Assembly: GCA_041738505.1 (NCBI GenBank)
Contig: JBGSPQ010000044.1
Span: 1-55,065, forward strand
Origin: JBGSPQ01 sp041738505
GTDB taxonomy: Bacteria; Patescibacteriota; Gracilibacteria; UBA1369
Direction: 5' to 3'
DNA: 55,065 bases
The translations under genes were made by a program, and so were the position numbers. The notes below the pieces were generated by a model. That model had not been told where the DNA came from, searched no databases, and saw nothing but the letters and a program-made list of their open reading frames with translations. This document shows positions 33,207 to 40,932 of this stretch, piece by piece. Every line of letters begins with the position of its first letter. Positions within the stretch are counted from its first letter, which is position 1.

Positions 33207-34523
33207 ATGATGATAGCCGAGATTAAAAACGGTCTTTTTTCGGGTGTTCAAAACCCCGGGAAGGCGCTTTTGGCCGGACGTGTGATTGGCATTTTGGACG
33301 GAGGTTTTGTGTTGCAGGATGAAAGTGGGAGAACGGATGTTTATTATAACGGGCAGGTGAACGCCGGTGACATTTTGGAGGTGGAGGCGGGGATGGAAAA
33401 GCGGACGATAGAGGGAAAAGAGATGACCGTATGCGCGGCGAAAAACGTGCGGGTGCTGGCTCCGTGCACGGCGGATTTTTTTATCAGACCGAGTGATTTG
33501 AACTATAAAAAAATGATTGTTGATTTGAGTTTTCGGGAACGAATGATTGCGCGGGGGCGGTTAATCGAAAGTATAAGAAATTTCTTCGGGGGTGAAAATT
33601 TTCTGGAAGTTGAAACTCCGCAGATGGTTCGACTGCCAGGTATGGAGCCACACTTGAGCCCCTTTAAGACTCAATTAATTGATCAGGCGGGTAGTCGGAC
33701 GGATATGTATTTGATTACTTCGCCCGAGTACGCGATGAAGAAAATTTTAGTCGGGGGTACGGAAAAAATTTTTCAGATCTGCAAAAGTTTTCGTAATAAA
33801 GAAACCGACAGCGAACTTCATAATCCGGAGTTTACGTTGTTGGAGTGGTACCGGGCGTACGCAAGTTATCTGGAAATTATGGAGGATACCGAGAAGCTGG
33901 TTGAAAATCTGACGGTTAAGGAAAACGGCAGGGCGGAGATAAATTATAAGGGGAATAAGGTGGATGTTTTGGTGCCGTGGCCAAGGAAGAGAGTGAAAGA
34001 TTTGTTTAAGGAGTACGCCGGGATTGATTTCGCGGAGTTTGAGGAGGTGGAGAGTTTTCGGGCGGCGGTTAAAAAGAAAGGTTATGACGTTGATGAAACC
34101 ACTTTGTACGAGGATTTGTTTTATATGGTTTTTTTGAATGAGATTGAGCCGAAACTGGGGTTTGGCAGGCCGGTGATTGTGCATGAGTATCCGGCGCAGA
34201 TGGCGGCGCTTTCCAAGAAGTGCGCGGATGATGAGCGGTACGCGGAGAGGTTTGAGGCGTATATCGCGGGGGTGGAGCTTTGCAACGGTTACACCGAGCT
34301 TAATGATCCGGCGGAGCAGAGCGCGAGGCTGGAGGCCGAGCGCGGGCAGAGGTTAAAAGCGGGGGCGGATGACTATGCTGTTGACCAAAGCTTTGTGGGT
34401 GCTTTAGAATTCGGCATGCCTCCTTCGGGCGGGAACGCGCTTGGAGTGGAGAGGCTGATGATGTTGATTACGGATACCGCGGACATACGAGACATGATGT
34501 TTTTCCCGCTAAGGGACTTATAA
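33207..34523 (+). CDS. EpmA-like class II lysyl-tRNA-synthetase paralogue (EF-P lysylase) with N-terminal OB-like domain
   Basis: 438 aa from ATG 33207, which follows AGGA; a GTG at 33162 would add 15 residues. Residues 20-95 look like an OB fold (ALLAGRVIGILDGGFVLQDE). The class II catalytic core has motif 2 ICKSFRNKETDSELHNPEFT then LLEWYRAYASYLEIMEDTEK, which match EpmA/GenX more than LysRS. Next are ELCNGYTELNDPAEQSARLE and motif 3 SGGNALGVERLMML. EpmA attaches (beta-)lysine to a conserved Lys of EF-P. The efp gene begins 36 bases downstream, which supports that role. Known EpmA proteins are near 325 aa and lack the OB domain, so a mixed or tRNA-like function is possible. Confidence 0.8.
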   Translation: MMIAEIKNGLFSGVQNPGKALLAGRVIGILDGGFVLQDESGRTDVYYNGQVNAGDILEVEAGMEKRTIEGKEMTVCAAKNVRVLAPCTADFFIRPSDLNYKKMIVDLSFRERMIARGRLIESIRNFFGGENFLEVETPQMVRLPGMEPHLSPFKTQLIDQAGSRTDMYLITSPEYAMKKILVGGTEKIFQICKSFRNKETDSELHNPEFTLLEWYRAYASYLEIMEDTEKLVENLTVKENGRAEINYKGNKVDVLVPWPRKRVKDLFKEYAGIDFAEFEEVESFRAAVKKKGYDVDETTLYEDLFYMVFLNEIEPKLGFGRPVIVHEYPAQMAALSKKCADDERYAERFEAYIAGVELCNGYTELNDPAEQSARLEAERGQRLKAGADDYAVDQSFVGALEFGMPPSGGNALGVERLMMLITDTADIRDMMFFPLRDL

Positions 34524-34558
34524 ATATTCATTAATTTTAATTTCAATAATCAATCACA

Positions 34559-35116
34559 ATGCAAACTTCGGATTTCAGAAAAGGTCTGCCTATCAGATAC
34601 AACGGGGAGACTTATATTATTACCAACTATCAGTTCGTGAGTCCCGGGAAGGGGTCCGCTTTTACGAGGGCGAAGCTGAAGAACGTCAAGACGCTGAAAG
34701 TGGTGGAGGTTTCTTTTCGCTCCGGTGAGCAGATTGAAGAGGCGAATATGGAATATAAAAAGTGCCAGTATATGTATAACGACGGCACCGATTATAATTT
34801 TATGGATAATTCCTCTTATGAGCAGTTCACCATGTCCAACGCGATGATTGGCGATCAGGGCGATTATATGATGGATGGCGGGGATGTGACGATTGTGTTT
34901 GTGGATAATCTGCCGGTCGGTTTGCAGCTGCCTCCGAAAATGGATTTTAAGGTTATTGACGCTCCGCCCGGTAACAAAGGGGATACGGCAACCGGTGGAA
35001 GCAAGCAGGTGACGATTGAAACGGGGGCTAAAGTGAACGCGCCGCTTTTTATTAAAGAGGGGGATAAAATTCGCGTGAACACGGATACTGGTGAATATGT
35101 GGAGAAGGCGAATTAA
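34559..35116 (+). CDS. efp: translation elongation factor P
   Basis: 185 aa, full length, three beta-barrel domains. The modification loop FVSPGKGSAF retains the lysine (K31) that is lysylated in EpmA-type systems. Further blocks are YKKCQYMYNDGTDYNFMDN in domain 2 and PGNKGDTATGGSKQVTIETG in domain 3, ending KIRVNTDTGEYVEKAN. EF-P relieves ribosome stalling at consecutive prolines. An exported protein at 1599-2315 has eleven prolines in a row. The preceding EpmA-like gene is the likely modifying enzyme. Confidence 0.97.
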   Translation: MQTSDFRKGLPIRYNGETYIITNYQFVSPGKGSAFTRAKLKNVKTLKVVEVSFRSGEQIEEANMEYKKCQYMYNDGTDYNFMDNSSYEQFTMSNAMIGDQGDYMMDGGDVTIVFVDNLPVGLQLPPKMDFKVIDAPPGNKGDTATGGSKQVTIETGAKVNAPLFIKEGDKIRVNTDTGEYVEKAN

Positions 35117-35148
35117 TTAAGGTCGGCCGTGAATTTGTGTCAGGTTTG

Positions 35149-35178
35149 TGCTATAATTAATGGAGTTTACCATTAATT
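35149..35178 (+). promoter_or_regulatory. extended -10 promoter with overlapping palindrome
   Basis: TGCTATAAT (35149-35157) is a consensus extended -10. A perfect inverted repeat AATTAATGG (35155-35163) / CCATTAATT (35170-35178), with loop AGTTTA, overlaps the -10 and the predicted transcription start. The position fits an operator or a 5' hairpin. Confidence 0.5.
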
Positions 35179-35187
35179 TTGTTTAAC

Positions 35188-35880
35188 ATGCCTCCTCAAA
35201 AACATACCGTGAAAGTACTGGCGACAAGGGATTTGACCAAGGATGTTCGTGAGCTTGATATTGAAAAACCCGCCGGGGAATTGCATTTGCCCGGGCAGTT
35301 TATGACTATTAAAATTTGTGATGGGAAAGATAGCGTTTGCATGCGATCGTATTCGGTGATGGATTCGCCGGACAAGACGATGTTGCAGTTATGCGTGAAA
35401 CTTGTGGAGGGTGGACGGGGGTCGGCGTGGCTGTTTGGTTTGAAACAAGGGGATGAAATGGAGATTATTTATCCCGCCGGGAGGTTTGTTTTACCTGAAA
35501 CTCTTGCGGAAAAGCTGGTGTTTATCGGGACGGGGACGGGTGTTGTACCTTTGCTGTGCATGATGGAAAGTTTTCCCGAGGGATTTGAAAAGCAGGTTGA
35601 ATTTATTTTTGGGGTGAGGTTTGAGGAGGATTTGTTTTATCAGGAAAGGATCGCCGAGTTGGGGAATAAACTGAAAAACTTTAAGGCGATTTTGACGCTT
35701 TCAAAGCCGGATGATTCCTGGGAGGGCGCGAAGGGAAGGGTTACCGACCATTTGCAGTCGCCGGACGCGGGCGCGCAGTATTTTATTTGCGGGAGCGGGC
35801 CGGTGTTGACTTCCACTTGTGAGCTTTTGGAGGAGAAGGGGGTGCCGAAGGAGAATGTGTTTCATGAGAATTTTGGTTAA
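35188..35880 (+). CDS. ferredoxin-NADP+ reductase-type FAD/NAD(P)H oxidoreductase
   Basis: 230 aa from ATG 35188. The FAD domain has LPGQFMTIKI, the MRSYSVMDSP flavin-binding motif (RxYS) and VKLVEGGRGSAWLFGLKQGD. The NAD(P) domain has FIGTGTGVVPLLCMMESFPE and FICGSGPVLTSTCELLEEKG, ending VFHENFG. There is no iron-sulphur motif, so electrons would pass to a separate carrier. Similar stand-alone modules serve as ferredoxin, flavodoxin or cytochrome reductases. The terminal aromatic that stacks on FAD in plant-type enzymes is F near the end. It is a single-gene unit with its own promoter. Confidence 0.85.
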   Translation: MPPQKHTVKVLATRDLTKDVRELDIEKPAGELHLPGQFMTIKICDGKDSVCMRSYSVMDSPDKTMLQLCVKLVEGGRGSAWLFGLKQGDEMEIIYPAGRFVLPETLAEKLVFIGTGTGVVPLLCMMESFPEGFEKQVEFIFGVRFEEDLFYQERIAELGNKLKNFKAILTLSKPDDSWEGAKGRVTDHLQSPDAGAQYFICGSGPVLTSTCELLEEKGVPKENVFHENFG

Positions 35881-35884
35881 CGCG

Positions 35885-36034
35885 GGGGTGGACTGAATTT
35901 ATTCATACGAGACACCGCAGCAGTTTTCTCCTGCGGAAAACTTCTGCTATGGTCCTCGCACGGTCGCTTTGCTTCGCAAAGACCGAGCCGGCCGTGCTGT
36001 GGAATTGTCTCGTATGAATAATTGAATCCACCCC
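35885..36034. repeat. nested palindromic element E1 (about 150 bp)
   Basis: The outer arms (35885-35914 and 36007-36034) pair: GGGGTGGA with TCCACCCC, then ATTCATACGAGACA with TGTCTCGTATGAAT. Inside are hairpin A (GCAG and AGTTTTC with GAAAACT and CTGC, loop TCCTGCG) and hairpin B (GCACGGTC at 35958 with GGCCGTGC near 35997, containing CTTTGC-TTC-GCAAAG). Element E2 shares the loops but not the stem sequences. It fills the spacer between two convergent genes. Confidence 0.85.
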
Positions 36035-36059
36035 TGTTTACTTTTTGTTTGGGGATGGG

Positions 36060-36207
36060 GCGCGGGTGCGAATATTTGCCAGGGGCACCGTCGCGGTTTT
36101 TTCCTGCGAAAAACCGCGCCTATGGTCCTCGCCAAGCCGCTTTGCTTCGCAAAGGCCAAGCCGGCTTGGCTGTGGAGATTGCCCATGGCAAATATTCGTA
36201 CCCGCGC
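36060..36207. repeat. nested palindromic element E2 (about 148 bp)
   Basis: The outer arms GCGCGGGT plus CGAATATTTGCCA pair with their complements at 36183-36207, with one G-T pair and one mismatch. Hairpin A is CGCGGTTTTT/AAAAACCGCG with loop TCCTGCG, identical to E1. CTATGGTCCTCGC follows in both elements. Hairpin B is GCCAAGCC/GGCTTGGC around CTTTGC-TTC-GCAAAG. It ends 26 bases before the end of the convergent lipoprotein gene. Confidence 0.85.
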
Positions 36208-36233
36208 TTGTGATGTTGTTAGATGGAGCCTAC

Positions 36234-36794
36234 TTATTTTTGGAGGAGGAGGGGTGGGGCTATGGTTTTGGCTTTGGTTAGCATTTCGGCGTTTGGTTTT
36301 TTTAGGTTGCCGAAGGTGATGATGAGCAGGATGTTGTCTTTGTAGGTGACCAGTTGGGGTGTTTTTTCGCCGTAGGCCCAGAAGGTTTCGTCGCCGATGT
36401 TTTGTTCGTAGCTTAATTCACGATTGTCCATTTGGCTGTTCTGCCAGACGTTTACCGCTTTGTAGTATGAATCTTTTGCGATGGCCGGTGTTTTTTCCTC
36501 CCGACGGATGAAGTTGAATGTTTTTACGGGGACGGCGTCGCCGGTTGCCATATATTTGCATCCTTCCACGTCAGAGGCGAGGTCATCCATGGGTTCCGTG
36601 GTGTAGTTTTCGGTTTCCAGAACGTCGGCAATGATTGCGCTATCCAACGTATTGCAGATTGCGGGGAGGTTGGCGGCGGAATCGGGCGGCGTGTTTTCGG
36701 CCGGGCCTGAACATCCCTGCAGAAAGGAGGTCGTGAGGATCAGGAAGGCGGTCATTAGGGCGGCCGGCGTTTTGTGCGAGATGGTTTTTTTCAT
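36234..36794 (-). CDS. predicted lipoprotein
   Basis: 186 aa, no family recognised. The signal peptide ends in the lipobox FLQGC (C28). A first helix block with Cys (LPAICNTLDSAIIADVLE) and a paired cysteine in VEGCKYMATGD suggest a disulphide. Beta-rich sequence follows (KTFNFIRREEKTP, GDETFWAYGEKTPQLVTYKD), ending LLIITFGNLKK. The shape resembles small DUF3558-like lipoproteins, but this is a layout resemblance only. It lies two bases after the preceding exported protein gene, so both are one transcript. Confidence 0.6.
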   Translation of the reverse strand: MKKTISHKTPAALMTAFLILTTSFLQGCSGPAENTPPDSAANLPAICNTLDSAIIADVLETENYTTEPMDDLASDVEGCKYMATGDAVPVKTFNFIRREEKTPAIAKDSYYKAVNVWQNSQMDNRELSYEQNIGDETFWAYGEKTPQLVTYKDNILLIITFGNLKKPNAEMLTKAKTIAPPLLLQK

Positions 36795-36796
36795 GA

Positions 36797-37450
36797 TTAG
36801 TCTTTACGAACGGTTTTGAATAGAGGTTTGGCGGCGTCTTCGGCGCTGACCCACACAAGGTAGGTTTTGTTTTTTGCGGGGTCGTCGTTGGCAACGCGGA
36901 ACTCAATGTACCAGGTGGATACCTGGTTTTCGTCTTCTTTGAGCGTGATAAACATGGAGGTGTCGCTTTCTTCGGCGATGCCCCGGTCAAGCGCCTCCAA
37001 CAGGCGGACGTCGCTTTGCATTGCGGGGATTAGTTTTCTTAGTGTGAGATTTACGTTGGACAGTGGAGTCAGCAGGTTATCGGTGTTGTCGGTTTCTTCG
37101 TAGTGCCAGGGGGTTTCGTCGTCCAGCAGGGGGTCGGCGTTGTAGATTTTTGCTGTGTCATCTCTGTTCATGAAATCAAAGGTGTAGCCGTTATCAATTC
37201 CGTCGGCGAAGGTGATATGAAATTGCGCCACCATGGCGCCTTCAAACCATTGTTCCTTGGCCACGGCTTCGGTTGCGTGCAGGTCTTCGTTGATTTTATC
37301 GTAGCCGTCATCCCATAGTTGGTCGAACATGGTTACGGCTTCCGAGGCATTGTACGGATAGTCGGGATTGGCTATTACGTCCGCGAAAGCGGCGGGTGCG
37401 AGTATTACGCAAAGTGTGAGGGTGGCGATGATTTTGGTAATTGTTTTCAT
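36797..37450 (-). CDS. exported protein of unknown function
   Basis: 217 aa with a typical signal peptide (ITKIIATLTLCVILAPAAFA). The mature protein is acidic and mixed alpha/beta (ASEAVTMFDQLWDDGYDKIN, AMVAQFHITFADGIDNGYTF, TWYIEFRVANDDPAKNKTYL). No cysteines or catalytic motif are seen in it. It is the first gene of a two-gene unit with the following lipoprotein and is transcribed away from the palindrome copy at 37505-37534. Confidence 0.55.
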   Translation of the reverse strand: MKTITKIIATLTLCVILAPAAFADVIANPDYPYNASEAVTMFDQLWDDGYDKINEDLHATEAVAKEQWFEGAMVAQFHITFADGIDNGYTFDFMNRDDTAKIYNADPLLDDETPWHYEETDNTDNLLTPLSNVNLTLRKLIPAMQSDVRLLEALDRGIAEESDTSMFITLKEDENQVSTWYIEFRVANDDPAKNKTYLVWVSAEDAAKPLFKTVRKD

Positions 37451-37504
37451 GATTTTTGTTAGTTACTGATGGTTTGATTATAGGTTATATGATGAAAAGT
37501 TCAA

Positions 37505-37534
37505 CGACATCCGAATTCCGGAGGTGGTATGTCG
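37505..37534. repeat. degenerate palindrome of family P1 (copy 2)
   Basis: CGACATCCGAATTCC and GGAGGTGGTATGTCG: the outer six bases pair perfectly, the inner part only in places. It sits between divergent genes and four bases upstream of a -35 element. Confidence 0.6.
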
Positions 37535-37537
37535 GAC

Positions 37538-37568
37538 TTGCGTTAATTTGGCAAATCTGTTATATAAT
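37538..37568 (+). promoter_or_regulatory. candidate promoter of the glutamate-cysteine-ligase-like gene
   Basis: TTGCGT (37538-37543), a 17-base spacer, then TATATAAT (37561-37568). The start codon is at 37586, so the leader is short. Confidence 0.55.
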
Positions 37569-37585
37569 ATTAAAAATATACGCAT

Positions 37586-38863
37586 ATGGGACAATTTGAA
37601 GTTTTCTGTAAAAATTATCTGGCCCGTTTTAAACATGAGGCCGGAGCGGCCAGACGGGTGGGGGTGGAGAAGGAAATTTTGGCTGTGGATGAGCTTGGTT
37701 ATATGGCCGATATTGGGGGGAAGGTCTGGCCGCGGCTCTTGAAAGCCGGATATAAACCCGTTTTTGACGATTTTTATAAGGATGAGATTATTGGTTTTTG
37801 GGTTGATGATGATCAAATCGCGTTGGACGCCGGAAAAGGAACTTTTGAAATAATTCTTACTCCTCATGATTCCGTGCAGGCCGCGGAGAAGCGAATGAAG
37901 GAGGTTCTTAAAATTATTCTGCCTGTTTGTACGGAGGAAAAAATCAGAATGATCGGACTTGGATATCAGCCAAAATCCATTCCGGCCAGAGAAAACTGGA
38001 ATCATAAGCAAAGGTACGAGGTTCTTTTGGAGCATTTCGGGGAGGATGTGTTTCCCGCTTCTCTTTCCGCTTCCGATCAGACTCATATTGATGTGGTGCA
38101 AAGTGAAATTGTGCAGGTGATAAATACGATGAACGGAATGGCAGGGTTTTTTGTTGTTTTGTTCGCCAACTGTCCCGTTTTTGTGGGGCCGAATCAGTTT
38201 AAGGCTTTTCGGGAGGTGATTTGGGACAATCTTGGCGCTGACAGAACGGGTCTTCCTCTTACTCCTGTGAGTTCGGTGGAGGATTATCTGGGAAGGCTTT
38301 GGGATTTAAATTGTATGATGGCTTATAACGGGGAAAAATATTTCGCTCCGGATATGCCGTTTAAGGATTATGTTGCCGGCTTGAATGATGAGGATACGTT
38401 TAAAGCTTATCAGGCCCACGAAGGGTCGGTTTGGTTTTGCGCGCGGCCGCGCGTGTACGGAACGATTGAGATGCGGCCGGCGGCTCTTCAGCCCTGGAAC
38501 GACATGGCGGCGGTTTCGGCGCTGACGCTTGGATTAATGGAAAATTTGGATGAAAGTGAAATGTTTATCAAACAGTTCCGTTGGGATTCATTGAGGGCAT
38601 TGCGTTTGGAAGCGGTGAGGATAGGGTTTGAGGCAAAGCTGAATGATGTTCCGGTGGCGGGATTTGCGCACCGGGTGCTGGAATTGGCGGCTGACGGTTT
38701 AAAGAAAAGGTCTTTGGGAGAGGAGAAATATCTGGAATGTTTGTTTGAGCGAGTGGATAAGCAAAAGGCTCCGGTGGATATTGGCCGGGAATATAATGAA
38801 AGGGGAGGGGTTGAGCTTTTGCTGGAAAAATCCTCTCTGAATGAAGAGCATCTAAAAATTTAA
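37586..38863 (+). CDS. glutamate-cysteine ligase-like enzyme (GCS2 family)
   Basis: 425 aa. Family features are GVEKEILAVDE near residue 26, the acidic KGTFEIILTPHDSV, GLGYQPKS, ASLSASDQTHIDV, and RVYGTIEMRPAALQPWND near 290. GCS2-type carboxylate-amine ligases join glutamate to cysteine or another amine with ATP. The motif set fits a plant/proteobacterial GCS2 better than the E. coli GshA family. Glutathione synthetase is not in the window, so the product could be gamma-glutamyl-cysteine or a related dipeptide. It is followed two bases later by an M20 peptidase, which might hydrolyse or trim amide products. Confidence 0.8.
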   Translation: MGQFEVFCKNYLARFKHEAGAARRVGVEKEILAVDELGYMADIGGKVWPRLLKAGYKPVFDDFYKDEIIGFWVDDDQIALDAGKGTFEIILTPHDSVQAAEKRMKEVLKIILPVCTEEKIRMIGLGYQPKSIPARENWNHKQRYEVLLEHFGEDVFPASLSASDQTHIDVVQSEIVQVINTMNGMAGFFVVLFANCPVFVGPNQFKAFREVIWDNLGADRTGLPLTPVSSVEDYLGRLWDLNCMMAYNGEKYFAPDMPFKDYVAGLNDEDTFKAYQAHEGSVWFCARPRVYGTIEMRPAALQPWNDMAAVSALTLGLMENLDESEMFIKQFRWDSLRALRLEAVRIGFEAKLNDVPVAGFAHRVLELAADGLKKRSLGEEKYLECLFERVDKQKAPVDIGREYNERGGVELLLEKSSLNEEHLKI

Positions 38864-38865
38864 TA

Positions 38866-39996
38866 ATGGATTTCTGTACCACGAAAAAGGCCCTGCGGGA
38901 TCATCTCGCGGGTCTGACTAAGGAATTGATAAGTTTTCCCTCTCACGTTAACGAATCGCAGAAAGTTATTGAACTGGCGGATTTTATCAAGAATTATTTT
39001 GCGAAGGATAATTTGTTTATTAATGAATATATTGTTGACGGACTGCCGGCGCTGGTTGTTTCCACGGAGGACACGAAACATCCGCATTTAATGTTGAGCG
39101 GACATATGGACGTGGTGCCTTCCAGTTATGTTTATTCGGCCAAGCAGGAAGGTGATTTGCTTTATGGAAGCGGCGCGATGGATATGAAGAGTGGAATCGC
39201 CTGTATGATGGCGGTGATGAAATGTTTCGCGCAGGAAAAGGACAGACCTTCTTTGGCGGCGATGATTACGGGAGATGAGGAAATTGGCGGAGAGGCGGCG
39301 CAGATGCTTTTGAATGAAGAGGGTTATTCAACGGATTTTTGTATTGTGAACGAGGGTAGGCAGAAATACGAAATCGTGAACAGGGAAAAGGGGCTTCTGG
39401 CCTTGCAAGTTACGCTTAAGGCGAATTCCGTGCATAGCGCTTATCCGTGGAAGGGCAAGAATGTGACGGAGGATTTGATGAAACTTTGTCTGAATGTTAA
39501 GAAACATTTTCCAAAAGTGAAGGACGGGTGGACGCCGAATGTGAGTGTGACATATTTTAATGTTGGTCTGGGGGAGGAGATTAATACGATTCCCGGGGAG
39601 GCGATGGCTACTCTTTTTTTCCGTCTGACTGAAAAGAGGAAATGGACTCGGGAGAAAATTTTGGCTTTGATTAAGGGTTTGGCGCCGTCGGCGGAGGTGC
39701 GCGAACTGGTGTACGGTGATGTGTTTGATATGGATCCGAAGAATTTTTATATCAATATGCTGCGCGGGGTTGCGAGTGATGTAGCCAAGAAACGAATCGC
39801 ATTTGGCTCCAATCACGGCGGCTCGGATGCCCGATTTTTTGCGGAAAAGAATATTCCGACGGCGATACTGGGGCCGGTCGGAAAGGATCATCACTCTCCG
39901 AATGAATGTGTTTCGGTGGAGAGCATGGTTACTCATTTTAAGGTTCTGCAAAAGTTTATTGCGGATGAGTGGAAAGAGTTTACAAAGCGTGTTTAG
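38866..39996 (+). CDS. M20-family metallopeptidase (ArgE/DapE-like)
   Basis: 376 aa. Zinc-site motifs are SGHMDVVPS, GSGAMDMKSGIACMM and ITGDEEIGGE, the last carrying the catalytic Glu. The dimerisation domain is in the middle (SVHSAYPWKGKNVTEDL). HHSPNECVSVESM near the C-terminus supplies the final His. Such enzymes deacylate N-acyl amino acids or cleave small dipeptides in the cytosol; the substrate is not readable here. It begins two bases after the glutamate-cysteine-ligase-like gene, suggesting the pair acts on related dipeptides. Confidence 0.9.
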   Translation: MDFCTTKKALRDHLAGLTKELISFPSHVNESQKVIELADFIKNYFAKDNLFINEYIVDGLPALVVSTEDTKHPHLMLSGHMDVVPSSYVYSAKQEGDLLYGSGAMDMKSGIACMMAVMKCFAQEKDRPSLAAMITGDEEIGGEAAQMLLNEEGYSTDFCIVNEGRQKYEIVNREKGLLALQVTLKANSVHSAYPWKGKNVTEDLMKLCLNVKKHFPKVKDGWTPNVSVTYFNVGLGEEINTIPGEAMATLFFRLTEKRKWTREKILALIKGLAPSAEVRELVYGDVFDMDPKNFYINMLRGVASDVAKKRIAFGSNHGGSDARFFAEKNIPTAILGPVGKDHHSPNECVSVESMVTHFKVLQKFIADEWKEFTKRV

Positions 39997-40028
39997 TAAT
40001 AAATGTACATAAAGTAGGTGAGTACCCT

Positions 40029-40057
40029 TGACAGAATGCTATATTGCTGTTATCTTC
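40029..40057 (+). promoter_or_regulatory. sigma70 promoter of the nucleotidyltransferase-like gene A
   Basis: TTGACA (40029-40034) and TATCTT (40052-40057) with a 17-base spacer. The predicted start near 40064 excludes the earlier TTG as a start codon. Confidence 0.65.
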
Positions 40058-40091
40058 GCATACCAATTTTTTACAGCTAAATTTTAAGTTT

Positions 40092-40931
40092 ATGATGATC
40101 CGTCAGTGTCTGGTGTTTAAGCCTCCTAAAATTCCGCCTAAAAATAAGCGCTATGACGTTAATTCCAGTGATCAATTTGATGACTTCTGGAAAAGAAGAG
40201 CCAAGCCGTTTGTGGATGGTTTCAAGCGAACCGATAAGTATGTCAGACAGTTTAATATCGATGACAAGAATGCGATAGACACTATTGCCATAGATAGTAA
40301 ATTAAAACTGGCCGAAATAGCTTTAAGAACACGTGAGCTGGTAGGGCTTCTGCTGGGCAGTACGGTCAAGAAACTTTATGACATGGATCCGGGGGACGAT
40401 GACCTGACTTCAGAGACGGAAAGTGATCTTGATGTATTGATATTGAATCCTCATACCATAAGAAATCCGCGGCCGTTTGAATGGGGAGTGGATTGGTTTG
40501 TGAGACCGCAGGGAAGGTTTCCAACAAACAGCAACATAGAAATGGTATATGATTTGTTGCCACAGGATGGGTATAAATTTTATGTAAATGACGCGATTAG
40601 GGCTTTTTGTCGGACAAGAAACGCATATGAGCAGGATTTGCTTGAAAAAGGCGAATCTGATGTGAAAGTGCCGGAAATTATCAGTTGTACGAGGGAATTG
40701 GTGATAGCCAGCCATTTATTGTTGCCAGGGCTTTATTTGCCGGAGAAGGAAACGATGCAAAGAATTGCGGACTATTGTAATGGGCTTGCAGAATTACCAG
40801 AAGATAGAAGACAAGTGAAAAAAAACTCGTATCAGTATCTGGTACCTCGGAATGAGAAGCCCAATCCGGATTTTGACTTTCCGGTTATGCCCGATTGCGC
40901 CCTGCAAATGAATCAGAAAATTCATCTATAG
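40092..40931 (+). CDS. nucleotidyltransferase-like protein A (novel family)
   Basis: 279 aa from ATG 40092; a second ATG follows immediately. The family is not recognised, but the core fits a pol-beta nucleotidyltransferase. A helix (KLKLAEIALRTRELVG) leads to LLLGST. After about 22 residues comes SDLDVLIL with two Asp, then RPFEWGVDWFVRP, where a third Asp could complete the metal site. A second conserved block is CTRELVIASHLLLPGLYLPE. The protein on the other strand at 42303-43418 shares both blocks. It ends one base from the convergent metallophosphoesterase gene, so the three genes form a compact cluster. Activity is inferred from the motif pattern. Confidence 0.55.
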   Translation: MMIRQCLVFKPPKIPPKNKRYDVNSSDQFDDFWKRRAKPFVDGFKRTDKYVRQFNIDDKNAIDTIAIDSKLKLAEIALRTRELVGLLLGSTVKKLYDMDPGDDDLTSETESDLDVLILNPHTIRNPRPFEWGVDWFVRPQGRFPTNSNIEMVYDLLPQDGYKFYVNDAIRAFCRTRNAYEQDLLEKGESDVKVPEIISCTRELVIASHLLLPGLYLPEKETMQRIADYCNGLAELPEDRRQVKKNSYQYLVPRNEKPNPDFDFPVMPDCALQMNQKIHL

Positions 40932-40932
40932 G

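Noticed and set aside
40044..40092. Upstream TTG start for nucleotidyltransferase-like protein A
   Set aside because: It lies between the -35 and -10 of the predicted promoter, so it would not be in the transcript.
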